NCBI GenBank assembly: GCA_021775255.1
Contig: JAJFIA010000001.1
Coordinates: 372,001 to 436,000 of the forward strand
Direction: 5' to 3'
Length of the DNA: 64,000 nt
DNA from: Roseovarius sp.
GTDB lineage: Bacteria; Pseudomonadota; Alphaproteobacteria; Rhodobacterales; Rhodobacteraceae
Part shown: positions 37,664 through 47,947 of the stretch, in pieces
How the letters are laid out: the number at the start of each line of letters is the position of its first letter
How positions within the stretch are numbered: position 1 is the stretch's first letter
Made by a program: the position numbers and the translations under genes
The notes under the pieces: model-generated
The model's database searches: none
What the model was told of the DNA's origin: nothing
The model's input: the letters and a program-made list of their open reading frames with translations, nothing else

Positions 37664-38905
37664 TTAGCTAGGCCCTATTTCCGCCCGCCGGGCCTTTAAA
37701 AATTCCCGTTCGGCTGCCAGCTTACTCAGGTAAATTGCCATGTCAAAAGCAGCCACAGCCTCGGTCTTGCGCATCAGGCGGCACAGGATATCGGCCCGCG
37801 CGGCATGATAGGGTTGATACTGTGCAAGCTCTGTTGCCAACCCCTCAAGCAGGTCCAACGCCTTACCCGGACCATCACTATAGGAAACCGCCACCGCATG
37901 ATTCAGCCGCACCACAGCACTTGGCTCAAGTTGCACCAAGTGCCGGTATAATTGTGTGATTTGCTGCCAATCTGTCTCCGTCGCTTTTTTTGCCTCGCAA
38001 TGCAGCGCCGCAATCGAGGCCTGAATTTGGTATGGCCCGGCCCGGCCCTGTTTCAGTGCCGTCTCAAGTATTCTTTGTCCCTCTTTGATCCTTGCCTGAT
38101 CCCACAGACTTCGGTCTTGGCTCGCCAGCGGAATATAACACCCCACCCCATATCGCGCAGCACGGCGGGCATGGGTTAACAAAATCAGGGCCAGCAATCC
38201 GGCGGCCTCGGGTGTTTCGGGGCTCAAATCAACCATCAGACGGGCCAGAAAGATTGCGTTGTCACAAAGATCAGTACGGATCGGGGTATCGCCTTCGGTC
38301 GCCACGTAGCCTTCGTTGAAAATCAGGTAAATCACACTAAGAACCGATCCCATGCGCGCAGGCAACTCATCACCGTCCGGTATCACAAAGGGAATGCCCG
38401 CCTTGCTGATTTTGCTACGGGCACGGGCAAGTCGCTGGGCCATGGCCGGGGTTTTGTCCAGAAAGGCGCGCGCCACCTCTTGTGTGCTTAGCCCTCCCAA
38501 TGTGCGCAGGGTCAGCGCCACGCGCGTTTTTTGCTCAAGTGCCGGATGACAACAGGTGAAAATCAGACGCAGGCGGTGGTCGGGTATGTCGTGGCTTTCC
38601 GCATGCTGTGAAAATTCCACCTGCTCCAGCACCGCAATTTGTGCCGCTTTTTGCCGAAAATTAGCATTACGCCGCAAACGGTCCAGCGCCCGACGCCGTC
38701 CGACCTGCAATAGCCAGCCGCGACGCGACCGGGGAATGCCCTTCAAAGACCAGTCTTTTAGCGCCAGCTCAACCGCGTCCTGCAAACACTCCTCAGCCAG
38801 CTCAAAATCGCCAATCGCCGCCACCAGAGCAGCAATCATGCGCCCCCGATCCTGTCGCAAAGTATATTCAATCGCCACATGAACCGGATCAGGGGTCGCG
38901 ACCAT
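37664..38905 (-). CDS. ECF42-type RNA polymerase sigma factor
   Basis: A 413-residue sigma factor, more than twice the length of ordinary ECF proteins. The N-terminal sigma-2 and sigma-4 regions cover residues about 10-170 (FELAEECLQDAVELALKDW, RLRLIFTCCHPALEQKTRVALTLRTLGGLSTQEVARAFL in sense). The long C-terminal part (DUF6596, TPR-like) includes SVIYLIFNEGYVATEG and VRLNHAVAVSYSDGPGKAL. Members are encoded next to DGPF-domain proteins, as here, and lack a classical anti-sigma factor. It follows the DGPF gene by four bases. Its codon and base use looks less GC-biased than neighbouring genes. Confidence 0.9.
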   Translation of the reverse strand: MVATPDPVHVAIEYTLRQDRGRMIAALVAAIGDFELAEECLQDAVELALKDWSLKGIPRSRRGWLLQVGRRRALDRLRRNANFRQKAAQIAVLEQVEFSQHAESHDIPDHRLRLIFTCCHPALEQKTRVALTLRTLGGLSTQEVARAFLDKTPAMAQRLARARSKISKAGIPFVIPDGDELPARMGSVLSVIYLIFNEGYVATEGDTPIRTDLCDNAIFLARLMVDLSPETPEAAGLLALILLTHARRAARYGVGCYIPLASQDRSLWDQARIKEGQRILETALKQGRAGPYQIQASIAALHCEAKKATETDWQQITQLYRHLVQLEPSAVVRLNHAVAVSYSDGPGKALDLLEGLATELAQYQPYHAARADILCRLMRKTEAVAAFDMAIYLSKLAAEREFLKARRAEIGPS

Positions 38906-38909
38906 GCGC

Positions 38910-39260
38910 CTAGTTGAACGTCATGATTGGCCGCACCTCGATGGTGCCGTATTCTGCGGTTGGGATCATTTTGGCATATTTGATTGCATCATCCAACGTG
39001 GCACAATCAAACAGGTAAAACCCGCCCAACTGTTCCTTGGTTTCGGCAAACGGGCCGTCGGTCAATTCCGCCTTCCCATCCCGGATGCGAATGGATGTAG
39101 CGGTTTCGACCGGCTGAAGTGCCTCGCCGGCAAGAGAAACTCCGTCCTCGTTAAAAGTTTCATTGGCCGCTTGATATGCCCCCATCAGTTTGACAAATTC
39201 AGGCGTCTTCGGAGCTGGGCCTGTGCCCTGTGCCGCGTAGATAAGCGCAAGATATTTCAT
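38910..39260 (-). CDS. YciI-like DGPF-domain protein
   Basis: A 116-residue protein with the DGPF motif in [21 protein letters not shown] (about residues 67-87) and a ferredoxin-like YCII fold starting [13 protein letters not shown] proteins are the constant partners of ECF42 sigma factors, possibly as regulators or as stress-related enzymes; the mechanism is not settled. It is first in a two-gene operon with the sigma factor and divergent from purL. Confidence 0.9.
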   Translation of the reverse strand: MKYLALIYAAQGTGPAPKTPEFVKLMGAYQAANETFNEDGVSLAGEALQPVETATSIRIRDGKAELTDGPFAETKEQLGGFYLFDCATLDDAIKYAKMIPTAEYGTIEVRPIMTFN

Positions 39261-39444
39261 TTTACTCTCCTGTCATTTGCATTTCTCAGGCAGAATACCT
39301 GCCTGTAGATACCCTAAAGACGAACGCAGGGGCAGGCTTTCGACATCTTTGTCAAAGTTTTTTGAATTTCAGCCCACCATTGCCCTTTCCCGATATGCCC
39401 GCATGGCCTATGAACCCTTGCAAACGCTGCCTTTGGGGGTAATT

Positions 39445-41610
39445 ATGCAAGAGCCGCAAATCACTGATGATCTGATTTCCAGCCACGGGATAAGCAAAGA
39501 CGAATACGCGCGCATTCTTGAAATCATCGGCCGCGCGCCCACATTCACCGAGCTTGGCATCTTCTCGGCCATGTGGAACGAGCATTGCTCGTATAAATCC
39601 TCCAAGAAATGGCTGCGCACCCTGCCCACCACCGGCCCGCAGGTCATTTGCGGCCCCGGTGAGAATGCCGGCATCGTCGATATTGGCGATGGCCAATGCG
39701 TTGTGTTCAAAATGGAATCGCACAACCATCCCAGCTACATCGAGCCTTATCAGGGGGCCGCCACCGGCGTGGGCGGCATCCTGCGCGATGTTTTCACCAT
39801 GGGCGCGCGGCCCGTGGCGGCGATGAATTCACTTAGCTTTGGCGCGCCCGATCACCCCAAAACCCGGCAGCTTGTGCACGGGGTTGTCGAGGGCGTGGGC
39901 GGTTATGGCAACTGCTTTGGCGTGCCCACGGTGGGTGGCGAGCTGCGGTTTGATCCGGCTTATAACGGCAACTGCCTGGTGAATGCCTTTGCCGCGGGCA
40001 TCGCCGACACCGACAAGATTTTCTATTCCGCCGCCTCGGGCGTGGGCATGCCGGTGGTGTATCTCGGGGCCAAAACCGGCCGCGACGGGGTTGGCGGCGC
40101 GACCATGGCCTCGGCCGAGTTTGACGACAGCATTGAGGAAAAGCGCCCCACCGTGCAGGTCGGTGATCCGTTCACCGAAAAAAGCCTGATGGAGGCCACG
40201 CTGGAACTGATGGCCACGGGCGCGGTCATCTCGATTCAGGATATGGGGGCTGCGGGCCTCACCTGTTCGGCGGTTGAGATGGGCGACAAGGGCAATCTTG
40301 GGGTGCGGCTTACCCTCGAAGATGTGCCCGTGCGCGAAGACAACATGACCGCCTATGAGATGATGCTCTCGGAATCCCAGGAACGTATGCTGATGGTGCT
40401 GCACCCCGATAAAGAGGCGGTTGCGCGCGAGGTGTTTGAGAAATGGGATCTCGATTTCGCCATTGTGGGCGAGACCATCTCCGAAGACCGCTTCATCATC
40501 CTGCACCATAATGAACTGAAGGCCGATCTGCCGCTGAAAGCCCTGTCCGGCAATGCCCCGGAATATGACCGGCCCTGGGTTGAAACCCCTGCCCCCGCCC
40601 CGCTTGATCCGGCCAGCGTGCCGCATGTCGATGCGATTGAGGCGCTCAGGGTGCTGATCTCCTCGCCCAACTATTGCTCACGCGAATGGGTGTATGAGCA
40701 ATATGACACCATGGTCATGGCCGACAGCATCCGCAATCCCGGCCTTGGCGCGGGCCTGATCCGGGTGCATGGCACCGATAAATTGCTTGCCTTCACCTCG
40801 GATGTAACGCCGCGTTATGTCAAGGCCAACCCCGAGGCAGGCGGCGCACAGGCGGTGGCCGAGGCCTACCGCAACCTCACCGCGCTTGGGGCGACACCGC
40901 TGGCCACCACCGACAACATGAATTTCGGCAACCCCGAAAAGCCCGAGATCATGGGGCAATTCGTGGGCGCGATCAAAGGCATCAGCGCCGCAGTATCCGC
41001 GCTCGATATGCCGATCGTGTCGGGCAATGTCTCGCTTTATAATGAAACCGACGGTGCAGGAATTCTGCCCACGCCGACCATTGGCGCTGTGGGGCTGATC
41101 CAGCACGCGAAATGGGCCATTACCGGGCAGGCGCGTGAGGGGCATGTGGCGCTGCTGGTTGGGAAAAGCCCCGGCCATCTGGGGCAATCGGCGCTTCTGG
41201 CCGAGATGTTCAACCGGGTTGAGGGCGATGCCCCGCCGGTTGATCTGATGGCCGAAAAGCGCCACGGCGATTTCATCCGCGCGCATCATGACTGGATCAG
41301 GGCCTGCACCGATTTGTCCGATGGTGGGCTGGCCCTGGCGGCGTTCGAGATGGCCGAGGCGGCGGGCGTTGGCATCTGTCTTGAAAGCGATGACACCGCA
41401 GCGCTTTTTGGTGAAGATCAGGCGCGCTATCTTATTGCCTGCAATTTCGATCAGGCCGAGGCCCTGATGATGGCTGCCGCCCGCGCCCATGTGCCGATCA
41501 GCATGGTGGGCCGGTTTACCGGCAACAAAGTCAGATACGGGCGATCCGAGGCCCCGCTGAAGGAGCTGTCAAAACTCTTCCGCTCCAGCTTTGGCGATAC
41601 ATTCGGCTAA
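39445..41610 (+). CDS. purL: Phosphoribosylformylglycinamidine synthase subunit PurL
   Basis: Fourth step of purine synthesis, ATP-dependent amidation of FGAR, acting with PurS and PurQ. From the ATG at 39445 (GGGGGT upstream) the small-type subunit has 721 residues. The frame is open to 39277 but the extra residues are unlike PurL. Motifs: [62 protein letters not shown] and [16 protein letters not shown]. purQ and purS are not in the window. In related genomes bolA and grxD follow purL closely; here about 10.8 kb intervene. Confidence 0.97.
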   Translation: MQEPQITDDLISSHGISKDEYARILEIIGRAPTFTELGIFSAMWNEHCSYKSSKKWLRTLPTTGPQVICGPGENAGIVDIGDGQCVVFKMESHNHPSYIEPYQGAATGVGGILRDVFTMGARPVAAMNSLSFGAPDHPKTRQLVHGVVEGVGGYGNCFGVPTVGGELRFDPAYNGNCLVNAFAAGIADTDKIFYSAASGVGMPVVYLGAKTGRDGVGGATMASAEFDDSIEEKRPTVQVGDPFTEKSLMEATLELMATGAVISIQDMGAAGLTCSAVEMGDKGNLGVRLTLEDVPVREDNMTAYEMMLSESQERMLMVLHPDKEAVAREVFEKWDLDFAIVGETISEDRFIILHHNELKADLPLKALSGNAPEYDRPWVETPAPAPLDPASVPHVDAIEALRVLISSPNYCSREWVYEQYDTMVMADSIRNPGLGAGLIRVHGTDKLLAFTSDVTPRYVKANPEAGGAQAVAEAYRNLTALGATPLATTDNMNFGNPEKPEIMGQFVGAIKGISAAVSALDMPIVSGNVSLYNETDGAGILPTPTIGAVGLIQHAKWAITGQAREGHVALLVGKSPGHLGQSALLAEMFNRVEGDAPPVDLMAEKRHGDFIRAHHDWIRACTDLSDGGLALAAFEMAEAAGVGICLESDDTAALFGEDQARYLIACNFDQAEALMMAAARAHVPISMVGRFTGNKVRYGRSEAPLKELSKLFRSSFGDTFG

Positions 41611-41616
41611 CCCCCC

Positions 41617-41639
41617 GCCCCGGCCCCCAAGCCGGGGCC
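41617..41639. terminator. GC-rich hairpin after purL, also a dispersed repeat
   Basis: Stem CCCCGGC / GCCGGGG with a CCCCAA loop, seven bases after the purL stop, without a strong T-tract. A near-identical 22-base hairpin is at 51175-51196 in the same orientation, beyond the catabolic island. Confidence 0.5.
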
Positions 41640-41700
41640 TGTTGCGGGCCTTATGCCGCACGGGGCAGAATCCTAAATCGTTTTGCATTTGATCTGCGAC

Positions 41701-41722
41701 GTGAGGTAAAACGCAAAAGGCT
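41701..41722 (-). repeat. REP-like element at left edge of island
   Basis: On the minus strand these 22 bases match 50978-50999 at 20 of 22 positions (AGCCTTTTGCGTTT core). They form one arm of an imperfect inverted repeat with TTTTGCATTT at about 41680. The copy at the other edge of the island is inverted relative to this one. Confidence 0.6.
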
Positions 41723-41739
41723 GTAGGGTCAGTACGGTT

Positions 41740-42705
41740 TTATTTGCTACCAGAAAGCGGGTGGTAGCAGGCTGTCCATACACCATCAGATTGTTGTTCA
41801 AGGCGCGGTGGTTCAAGTCCGCATTCCTTGCTTGCAAAGGCGCATCTGGCTTTGAAGGCACAGCCATTTGGCGGGTTCAGCGGATCGGGCAGTTCGGTCT
41901 CGCGCCCCTCAGGCGCTGTCAGGGCGCGCCCGACGACCGGGGCACTTTCGGCCAGAAGTTTGGTGTAGGGGTGCTTTGGATGCGCGAACACCTGATCGGC
42001 AGGGCCAATCTCGACCACGGACCCGAAATACAACACGGCGACCCGGTCGCTCACCGCCTCAACCACCGCCAGATCATGGCTGATAAACAAATATGTCAGG
42101 CCGAGCTTTTCCTTGAGATCGGCCAGCAGATTGAGCACCTGCGCCTGAACCGAGACATCCAGAGCCGAGACCGGCTCATCAAGGATCAGAATTCGTGCAT
42201 CGGCGGCCAGCGCGCGGGCAATCCCGATCCGCTGCGCCTGACCGCCTGAAAATTCATGCGGATAGCGGTCAAGGAACTCTTCGCGCAGGTTCACGGCTGC
42301 AAAAATCTCGCGAATGCGCTCGGTGCGGGCCGCGTGGGCCATGCCATGCAGGTGTTTGAGCGGCCCCTCCATGATCTGCCGGATTGTCTTGCGCGGATTC
42401 AGGCTGCTGATCGGATCCTGAAACACATATTGGATACGTTTGCCGAAGAGGGCCGGATCGGCATTATCAAGCGGCTCACCGTCGATTTCGATCTCGCCGG
42501 TACTGGCGGGCAGAAGACCCACCAGCATACGCGCGAAGGTGGATTTGCCACAGCCGGATTCACCGACAATGCCAAGGGTTTCGCCGTGTTCGACCGAGAG
42601 TGACGTTGGCTGCACGGCCCGGACCAGGGCTTTGGCAGGGCCAAACATGCGCTTGCCCACTTCAAAAACCTTGCTGAGATTTGTCAGCTTCAGTGCGGTT
42701 GTCAT
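41740..42705 (-). CDS. Dipeptide/oligopeptide ABC transporter ATP-binding protein (DppF-like)
   Basis: A 321-residue cytoplasmic ATPase of the transporter. Walker A is GESGCGKSTFARML, the ABC signature HEFSGGQAQRIGIARAL, and Walker B ILILDEPVSALDVSVQAQ. The C-terminal oligopeptide extension has GCAFKARCAFASKECGLEPP with the four cysteines typical of this subgroup. The ATG at 42705 has GGAGG upstream and overlaps the preceding gene by four bases. Last gene of the minus-strand transporter operon. Confidence 0.94.
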   Translation of the reverse strand: MTTALKLTNLSKVFEVGKRMFGPAKALVRAVQPTSLSVEHGETLGIVGESGCGKSTFARMLVGLLPASTGEIEIDGEPLDNADPALFGKRIQYVFQDPISSLNPRKTIRQIMEGPLKHLHGMAHAARTERIREIFAAVNLREEFLDRYPHEFSGGQAQRIGIARALAADARILILDEPVSALDVSVQAQVLNLLADLKEKLGLTYLFISHDLAVVEAVSDRVAVLYFGSVVEIGPADQVFAHPKHPYTKLLAESAPVVGRALTAPEGRETELPDPLNPPNGCAFKARCAFASKECGLEPPRLEQQSDGVWTACYHPLSGSK

Positions 42706-44588
42706 GCAGATACCTCCGGCAAAGCGGTCTCGGGTGCGATGCAACGCACGCGCTGACTTGCCCCATGCGCGGCAAGCGCTATTGTTCCGGCGCGGCAACC
42801 TTCCCGTACCTTTTGGCAGCGGTCGGCAAAGGCACAGCCTTCGGGCAAATTATCCACCACCGGTGGCAGGCCCGGGATTGCCGCCAGCTCGCGCCGGCCC
42901 TGACCAAGTTCAGGCACGCAAGCCATCAGGCGCGATGTGTAGGGATGCGCAGGCGCATTGAGGATCACATTTGTTGGGCCTTCCTCGACAATCTTCCCGG
43001 CATACATCACGGCAACACGGTCACAAAGCTGCGCGACGACACCGAAGTCATGCGTGATGAAGATGATCGCCAGCCCGCGATCCCGCCTCAGATCATCAAG
43101 CAAAGATAGTATCTGGGCCTGAACGGTCACATCCAGCGCCGTTGTCGGCTCGTCGGCGATGATGACCTCAGGCTCATTGGCCAAAGCCATCGCGATACCG
43201 ACCCGCTGGCGCATCCCGCCTGACATTTCATGCGGATAGCTGTCGACGCGCTTGTCGGCGTTGGGAATCCGGACCGATTTCAGCAGGTCGATCGCGTGCG
43301 CCCGCGCGGCCGCCCTGCCCATGCCGTGATGCGCCCGCACCGCTTCGATCAACTGATCACCGATGGTGTAGAGCGGATGCAACGTGGCCAGCGGATCCTG
43401 AAAGATATAGGCAATCCGGTCACCGCGAAGTGAGCGCAGCTTTTCATAAGGGGCGCCGATAAGATCCTCGCCCTTGTAATGCACAGCCCCGCCGGTGATG
43501 ACACCCGGAGGGGAGGCAACCAGCCCCATGATGCTCAATGCGGTCACGGACTTGCCCGACCCGCTTTCGCCAATCACCCCAAGGCATTCGCCGGGGCGCA
43601 CCGAAAGGTCGACGCCTCCAACGGCTTTATAAACCCGATCCTTGACATGGAATTGAGTCTTCAATCCGCGCAGAGCCAGCAGCGCATCGTCATCGGCCGT
43701 GGGGATCGGGCCATCCCGGCGTACCATCGTGGCCGGCATCGGGCGGCTGAGCGCGCCGGATTTCAGGCGCGGGTCGAGCGCATCGCGCACACCGTCCCCC
43801 AAAAGGTTGATCGCCATCACGATGATCAGGATCATAGCACCGGGCACGATGGACGTATGCGGGTTGGTGATCAACGCCGAGCGTGCTTCGCCCAGCATCG
43901 ACCCCAGATCGGCCTGTGGTGGTTGCGATCCCAGGCCAAGAAAGCTGAGGCCCGCAGTTTCCAGAATCATCCAGCCCACGGTTGTGGACATGGCAATCAC
44001 GATCACCGGGATCACGTTGGGCAGCACTTCGCTGAGGATAATCTTTGCATTGTTCATGCCGGAAAGGCGGGCGGCATCGATGAATTCCTTGTGGGCGATA
44101 CCCACGGTGATGCCCCGGATGTTTCGGGCAAAAAACGGAATGTTTACGGCTGCAACCGCGATCAGCGCATTCATCAATCCCGGTCCAAGCGCGGCGACAA
44201 TGGCGAGGGCCAGCAGGATGTAGGGAAAGGCCATCAGCATATCAACGCCGCGCATGATGATGTTATCCGTCCGCCCGCCATAGAAGCCCGCGATGATCCC
44301 GATTGCCGCGCCGATAGTGGCGGCCATGATGGCGGCAGCAAAACCAACCGCCAGCGACAGGCGCGTGCCCCACAAAAGCCGGCTCAGCAGGTCACGGCCC
44401 AGGTGGTCGGTGCCCAGCAATGCGCCATCGGAAAAGGGTTTCTGAAACCGCTCAGCGGTATTGGTCACATCCGGATCCGCAAGAGGCAACAAAGGTGTGA
44501 CAAGCGCCAGCAGAACCACCAGGATCATAACGATCAACCCGCCAAGGGCCAGGCGATTGCGGGCAAGAAGAGAGAGAAAGCCCATCAT
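42702..44588 (-). CDS. Fused dipeptide ABC transporter permease/ATP-binding protein (DppC-DppD)
   Basis: A 628-residue single chain joining two usually separate subunits. Residues about 1-285 are a DppC-type permease with five to six helices and the EAA loop [24 protein letters not shown]. Residues about 305-628 are a DppD ATPase (Walker [13 protein letters not shown], signature [17 protein letters not shown], Walker [13 protein letters not shown], Cys-rich tail [15 protein letters not shown]). The frame is continuous through the junction, so this is a fusion and not a sequencing frameshift. The ATG at 44588 overlaps the upstream permease stop by four bases. Confidence 0.93.
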   Translation of the reverse strand: MMGFLSLLARNRLALGGLIVMILVVLLALVTPLLPLADPDVTNTAERFQKPFSDGALLGTDHLGRDLLSRLLWGTRLSLAVGFAAAIMAATIGAAIGIIAGFYGGRTDNIIMRGVDMLMAFPYILLALAIVAALGPGLMNALIAVAAVNIPFFARNIRGITVGIAHKEFIDAARLSGMNNAKIILSEVLPNVIPVIVIAMSTTVGWMILETAGLSFLGLGSQPPQADLGSMLGEARSALITNPHTSIVPGAMILIIVMAINLLGDGVRDALDPRLKSGALSRPMPATMVRRDGPIPTADDDALLALRGLKTQFHVKDRVYKAVGGVDLSVRPGECLGVIGESGSGKSVTALSIMGLVASPPGVITGGAVHYKGEDLIGAPYEKLRSLRGDRIAYIFQDPLATLHPLYTIGDQLIEAVRAHHGMGRAAARAHAIDLLKSVRIPNADKRVDSYPHEMSGGMRQRVGIAMALANEPEVIIADEPTTALDVTVQAQILSLLDDLRRDRGLAIIFITHDFGVVAQLCDRVAVMYAGKIVEEGPTNVILNAPAHPYTSRLMACVPELGQGRRELAAIPGLPPVVDNLPEGCAFADRCQKVREGCRAGTIALAAHGASQRVRCIAPETALPEVSA

Positions 44589-45532
44589 GTCTTGATCCTC
44601 GGGTCGAGCATGCTCTGGGCGACATCGACGGCGATGTTGAACATCACGTAGCAGGCCGCGACAAAGACAACTCCGCCCTGCACCAGCAGAATGTCGCGCT
44701 TGAGAATGGCATCGACCAGCATCCGCCCCACGCCGGGCCACTGAAACACCATTTCGATGTAAACTGCGCCAGACAGGACAAAGCCCGCCTGCACACCCAA
44801 GACGGGGATGATACTGACCATGGCGGCGCGCAACGCATGCCGCCAGATCACCGAGCGTTCATGAACGCCCTTGGCGCGGGCAGTGCGGATGAAATCCTGC
44901 CGCAGCACCTCCAGCATGGCCGAGCGCGACAATCGTGCAATCACACCGGTCGCCACAACGGCAAGCGCCAGCGCGGGTAGCGTCAGGTGGCTGATCAGGG
45001 CCGACAGATCGCGCGCGCCGTAGATGGGCCACATGCCGGACACCGGAAACCATCTGAGCTGCACCGCGAAGATGAGGATCATCATCATGCCAAGGAAAAA
45101 GGACGGGATCGAGATCCCCAGAAGAACCGCGAAGGTGATCGCCTTGTCGGCAAACCCATATTGCCGGGCGGCAGATACAACGCCAGCCGCAACACCCAGA
45201 ATGGAGCACAGGACAAAGGCCGTACCGGCCAGAACCAGCGTTGCGCCGAAACGCTCCAGCACCTCGTCCAGCACCTCACGGTTCAACGAAAAGCTGCGCC
45301 CGAAATCCCCCTGCAGCATATTGCCCAGCCAGATGAAATACCGCAGGACCATGGGCTTGTCCAAACCCAGGTCACGGTTGAGCTTCTCAACATTCTCGGG
45401 GGTGGCGTAAGAGCCAAGGATGGCCGTGGCCGGATCACCGGGGATCATGGCCATGATGACAAACACGATGATCGAGATACCGAAAAGAACCGGGATCGCC
45501 GAAATCAGCCTTTTCAGGATATAACCAGCCAT
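44585..45532 (-). CDS. Dipeptide ABC transporter permease (DppB-like)
   Basis: A 315-residue inner-membrane permease with about six helices, starting YILKRLISAIPVLFGISIIVF. The EAA loop is DFIRTARAKGVHERSVIWRHALRAA near residue 215. It lies between the binding-protein gene (58 bases upstream) and the fused permease-ATPase. Substrate specificity is set mainly by the binding protein. Confidence 0.94.
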   Translation of the reverse strand: MAGYILKRLISAIPVLFGISIIVFVIMAMIPGDPATAILGSYATPENVEKLNRDLGLDKPMVLRYFIWLGNMLQGDFGRSFSLNREVLDEVLERFGATLVLAGTAFVLCSILGVAAGVVSAARQYGFADKAITFAVLLGISIPSFFLGMMMILIFAVQLRWFPVSGMWPIYGARDLSALISHLTLPALALAVVATGVIARLSRSAMLEVLRQDFIRTARAKGVHERSVIWRHALRAAMVSIIPVLGVQAGFVLSGAVYIEMVFQWPGVGRMLVDAILKRDILLVQGGVVFVAACYVMFNIAVDVAQSMLDPRIKT

Positions 45533-45590
45533 CGCATCCCCCTTACGTATTGTCAGCCGCGCAATCCGTCGCGGCTGACAGGTTCCAAGG

Positions 45591-47165
45591 TCAGTTCTTG
45601 GTCACATCATCAAGCAGCAGGAAAAAGGACGGCTGCAACGAGAAGCCTTCGACACGATCAGATGTCACGGCGTTCTGCTTCCAGTTGGCGACAAAGACCC
45701 AAGGCGCGTCATCCTGCACGATGGTCTGCATCTCCTGATAGAGCCGCGCACGTTCCGCCTGATCCGTCGATGCACGGGCCGCCTCAAGCAGCTCGTCAAC
45801 CTTGGGATTGGAATAATAGCCCGAGTTGAAGCCGCCCTGATCAGGCCAGGCACCGGTACGAAGCGCCAGGAAGGGCAAGGTATCGGGATCGTTGGTCATC
45901 CATGCCATCTCGGCCATGTCAGCCTTGCCTTCAAGCCCGGGATTCACTTCGCCAAGGAAGGTATTCCACTCATAGGTTTCGATTTTCACATCAAATCCTA
46001 CGGCAGCAAGATCGGCCTGTATAGCCGTGCCCATGGCAATCGGATCCAGCATGCCAGAGCCGCCTTCGGTAACATAGAACGTCAGTTCCGCGCCCTCGGC
46101 ACCGGCTTCTGCAATCAATGCCCTGGCTTTTTCCGGGTCGTATGGATAGGGCTCCAGACTATCGTTATAGGCCCAGGCAAAGGCGGGCGGCGTTGGCCCG
46201 GCAGCCACTTCTGCCGTACCTTCCAGCACATCATTTACAAGGGCTGCCTTGTTGATGGCGTAATTTGCCGCCTGACGGACACGCTTGTCGGCGAAAGGCC
46301 CTTCTTTCGCATTCAGGATCAGGAACCAGACATGCGGACCGGCCTGTTCGTAAATTTTGTAGGCGTCACCCTGAAATTTGCTCAATGCGACGGGCGGCAC
46401 TTCGACCATCAGGTCGATACCACCGGCCAGCATCTCGGCGGTGCGTGTATTGGCATCCGAGATCGGACGGAACACCACCGCCTGAAGCTTGGGCGCGCCA
46501 TCCCAGTGGTCGGGGTTGGCCTCGACCACCACGGCCTCGTTCGAGCGCCATTCCGCAAACTTGAACGCTCCGGTGCCCGATGGATTGCGCCCGAAATCGG
46601 CCCCGTATTGTTCCACCGCGGCGGGCGACACGATCAGGCCGGTCGGATAGGCCAGGTTCGACAGGAAGGGCGCATAGGGCGCATTCAGCGTGAATTTCAC
46701 GGTCACCGGATCAATGACTTCGACAGCGTCAACAGCCGAAAAGAAGAACGACAGCGGGAACGGGCCGGTGTTATAAAACGGGTGGTTTTCATCCAGCATT
46801 CGGTCGAAGTTGAACTTGACAGCCTCGGCATCAAAAGCGCTGCCATCGTGAAAGGTGACACCATCACGCAGGTGAAACGTATAAACTGTGCCGTCTTCGC
46901 TAATCTCCCAGGACGTGGCCAAGGCAGGTTCAACCTCAAGCGCACCGTCCTGATAGCGTACCAGCCCATCATACAGGTTCATCAGGATACGAAAGTCGTT
47001 CACCGCCGTTACCGCAGCCGGGTCAAGCGACTTGGGTTCGGCGATCTGACCGACGATCAATACACCGGGAGGTGTCTGGGCGGCAGCCAAGAGCGGAGAA
47101 AGGGCGAGCATTGTTGCTGCACCAGCAGCCAACATCGCCCGGCGGGTCAGTTTCAGCAGAGTCAT
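45591..47165 (-). CDS. Dipeptide-type ABC transporter substrate-binding protein
   Basis: A 524-residue periplasmic SBP_bac_5 protein with a signal peptide (residues 1-29, MLALSPLLAAAQTPP). The family motif GQIAEPKSLDPAAVTAVNDFRILMNLYDGLV lies near the N-terminus and TYTFHLRDGVTFHDGSAFDAEAVKFNFDRML near residue 100 (given in condensed form). First gene of the four-gene transporter operon; its promoter region carries two copies of the TTATCATGATAA palindrome shared with the divergent DUF1028 gene. Family members bind peptides, opines or other small amides. Confidence 0.93.
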   Translation of the reverse strand: MTLLKLTRRAMLAAGAATMLALSPLLAAAQTPPGVLIVGQIAEPKSLDPAAVTAVNDFRILMNLYDGLVRYQDGALEVEPALATSWEISEDGTVYTFHLRDGVTFHDGSAFDAEAVKFNFDRMLDENHPFYNTGPFPLSFFFSAVDAVEVIDPVTVKFTLNAPYAPFLSNLAYPTGLIVSPAAVEQYGADFGRNPSGTGAFKFAEWRSNEAVVVEANPDHWDGAPKLQAVVFRPISDANTRTAEMLAGGIDLMVEVPPVALSKFQGDAYKIYEQAGPHVWFLILNAKEGPFADKRVRQAANYAINKAALVNDVLEGTAEVAAGPTPPAFAWAYNDSLEPYPYDPEKARALIAEAGAEGAELTFYVTEGGSGMLDPIAMGTAIQADLAAVGFDVKIETYEWNTFLGEVNPGLEGKADMAEMAWMTNDPDTLPFLALRTGAWPDQGGFNSGYYSNPKVDELLEAARASTDQAERARLYQEMQTIVQDDAPWVFVANWKQNAVTSDRVEGFSLQPSFFLLLDDVTKN

Positions 47166-47188
47166 CAGAATGTCCTTCCCTGTTTAAT

Positions 47189-47228
47189 TTATCATGATGA
47201 ATTGCATTCAGCCAAATTATCATGATAA
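47189..47228. promoter_or_regulatory. Pair of GntR operators between transporter operon and DUF1028 gene
   Basis: TTATCATGATGA (47189-47200, one mismatch) and TTATCATGATAA (47217-47228, perfect) are 28 bases apart centre to centre. They lie 24 bases from the binding-protein start on one side and 30 bases from the DUF1028 start on the other. The same palindrome is in front of the gntR gene itself. Confidence 0.82.
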
Positions 47229-47257
47229 ATACAAGAAAAATATGTTAGGACCGTGGA

Positions 47258-47947
47258 ATGACCTTCTCGATTCTCACTTTTGACAGCAAAACCGGCACTT
47301 TCGCCGCCGCCGCAGCCACAGGAAGCCTATGTGTGGGTGGCTGGGTTTTGCGCGGTGACATCGAATCAGGGCTGGTTGCGTCGCAGGGAACGGCCCCAAG
47401 CACATTCTGGCGCGATGACGTGATGCGGCACTTGTATGAGGGGCACTCTGCCGTTGCGGCCATCGAGACGGTCACGCAGGGCGATGCCGGGCGACACCAC
47501 CGGCAAATCACGGCCCTGGACAAGAATGGTGCCACCCATGGTTTCACAGGCACCCAAAGCGTCGCATTTTCCGGGCACCACACCGAACCTGGCCTCGCCA
47601 TTGCAGGCAACATGCTTTCGGGGCCTGACGTGCTTGATGCGATGCGTCTGGCTGCTGAAACCGAACGCGCATCGCCAGCGGACCGGATGCTGGCGGTTCT
47701 GTCCGCAGCGAAAAAGGCCGGAGGAGACAGCCGCGGGCTGTTATCCGCAGCATTGCTTGTGCTGGCCCCGAACCGACCCCCGCTAGACCTGCGTGTCGAT
47801 CACGACCCCGATCCGATCATTAAGCTTGCCCGCCTTTGTGACGCGGCGCGACAGCCCCCCTATTGCGACTGGCTGGCCGAAGTCCCGATCCTTGAAGATA
47901 AATCACGCGGGCCGCTCCAGGCGCACAAAACCCAAAGGTCGGGTTAA
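47258..47947 (+). CDS. DUF1028 family protein (Ntn-hydrolase-like)
   Basis: A 229-residue protein with the DUF1028 start MTFSILTFDSKTGTFAAAAA, followed by GLVASQGTA and GLAIAGNML. Family structures have an Ntn-hydrolase-like fold, and Met removal would expose Thr2, the usual position of an Ntn nucleophile; activity is inferred and not established. Genes of this family often sit beside dipeptide transporters and amidohydrolases, as here. Its stop overlaps that of the convergent glutaminase by four bases. Confidence 0.85.
   Translation: MTFSILTFDSKTGTFAAAAATGSLCVGGWVLRGDIESGLVASQGTAPSTFWRDDVMRHLYEGHSAVAAIETVTQGDAGRHHRQITALDKNGATHGFTGTQSVAFSGHHTEPGLAIAGNMLSGPDVLDAMRLAAETERASPADRMLAVLSAAKKAGGDSRGLLSAALLVLAPNRPPLDLRVDHDPDPIIKLARLCDAARQPPYCDWLAEVPILEDKSRGPLQAHKTQRSG

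Noticed and set aside
43479-44651. 390-residue plus-strand frame rich in His, Gly and Gln
   Set aside because: Fully antisense to the permease-ATPase fusion and of shadow-like composition.
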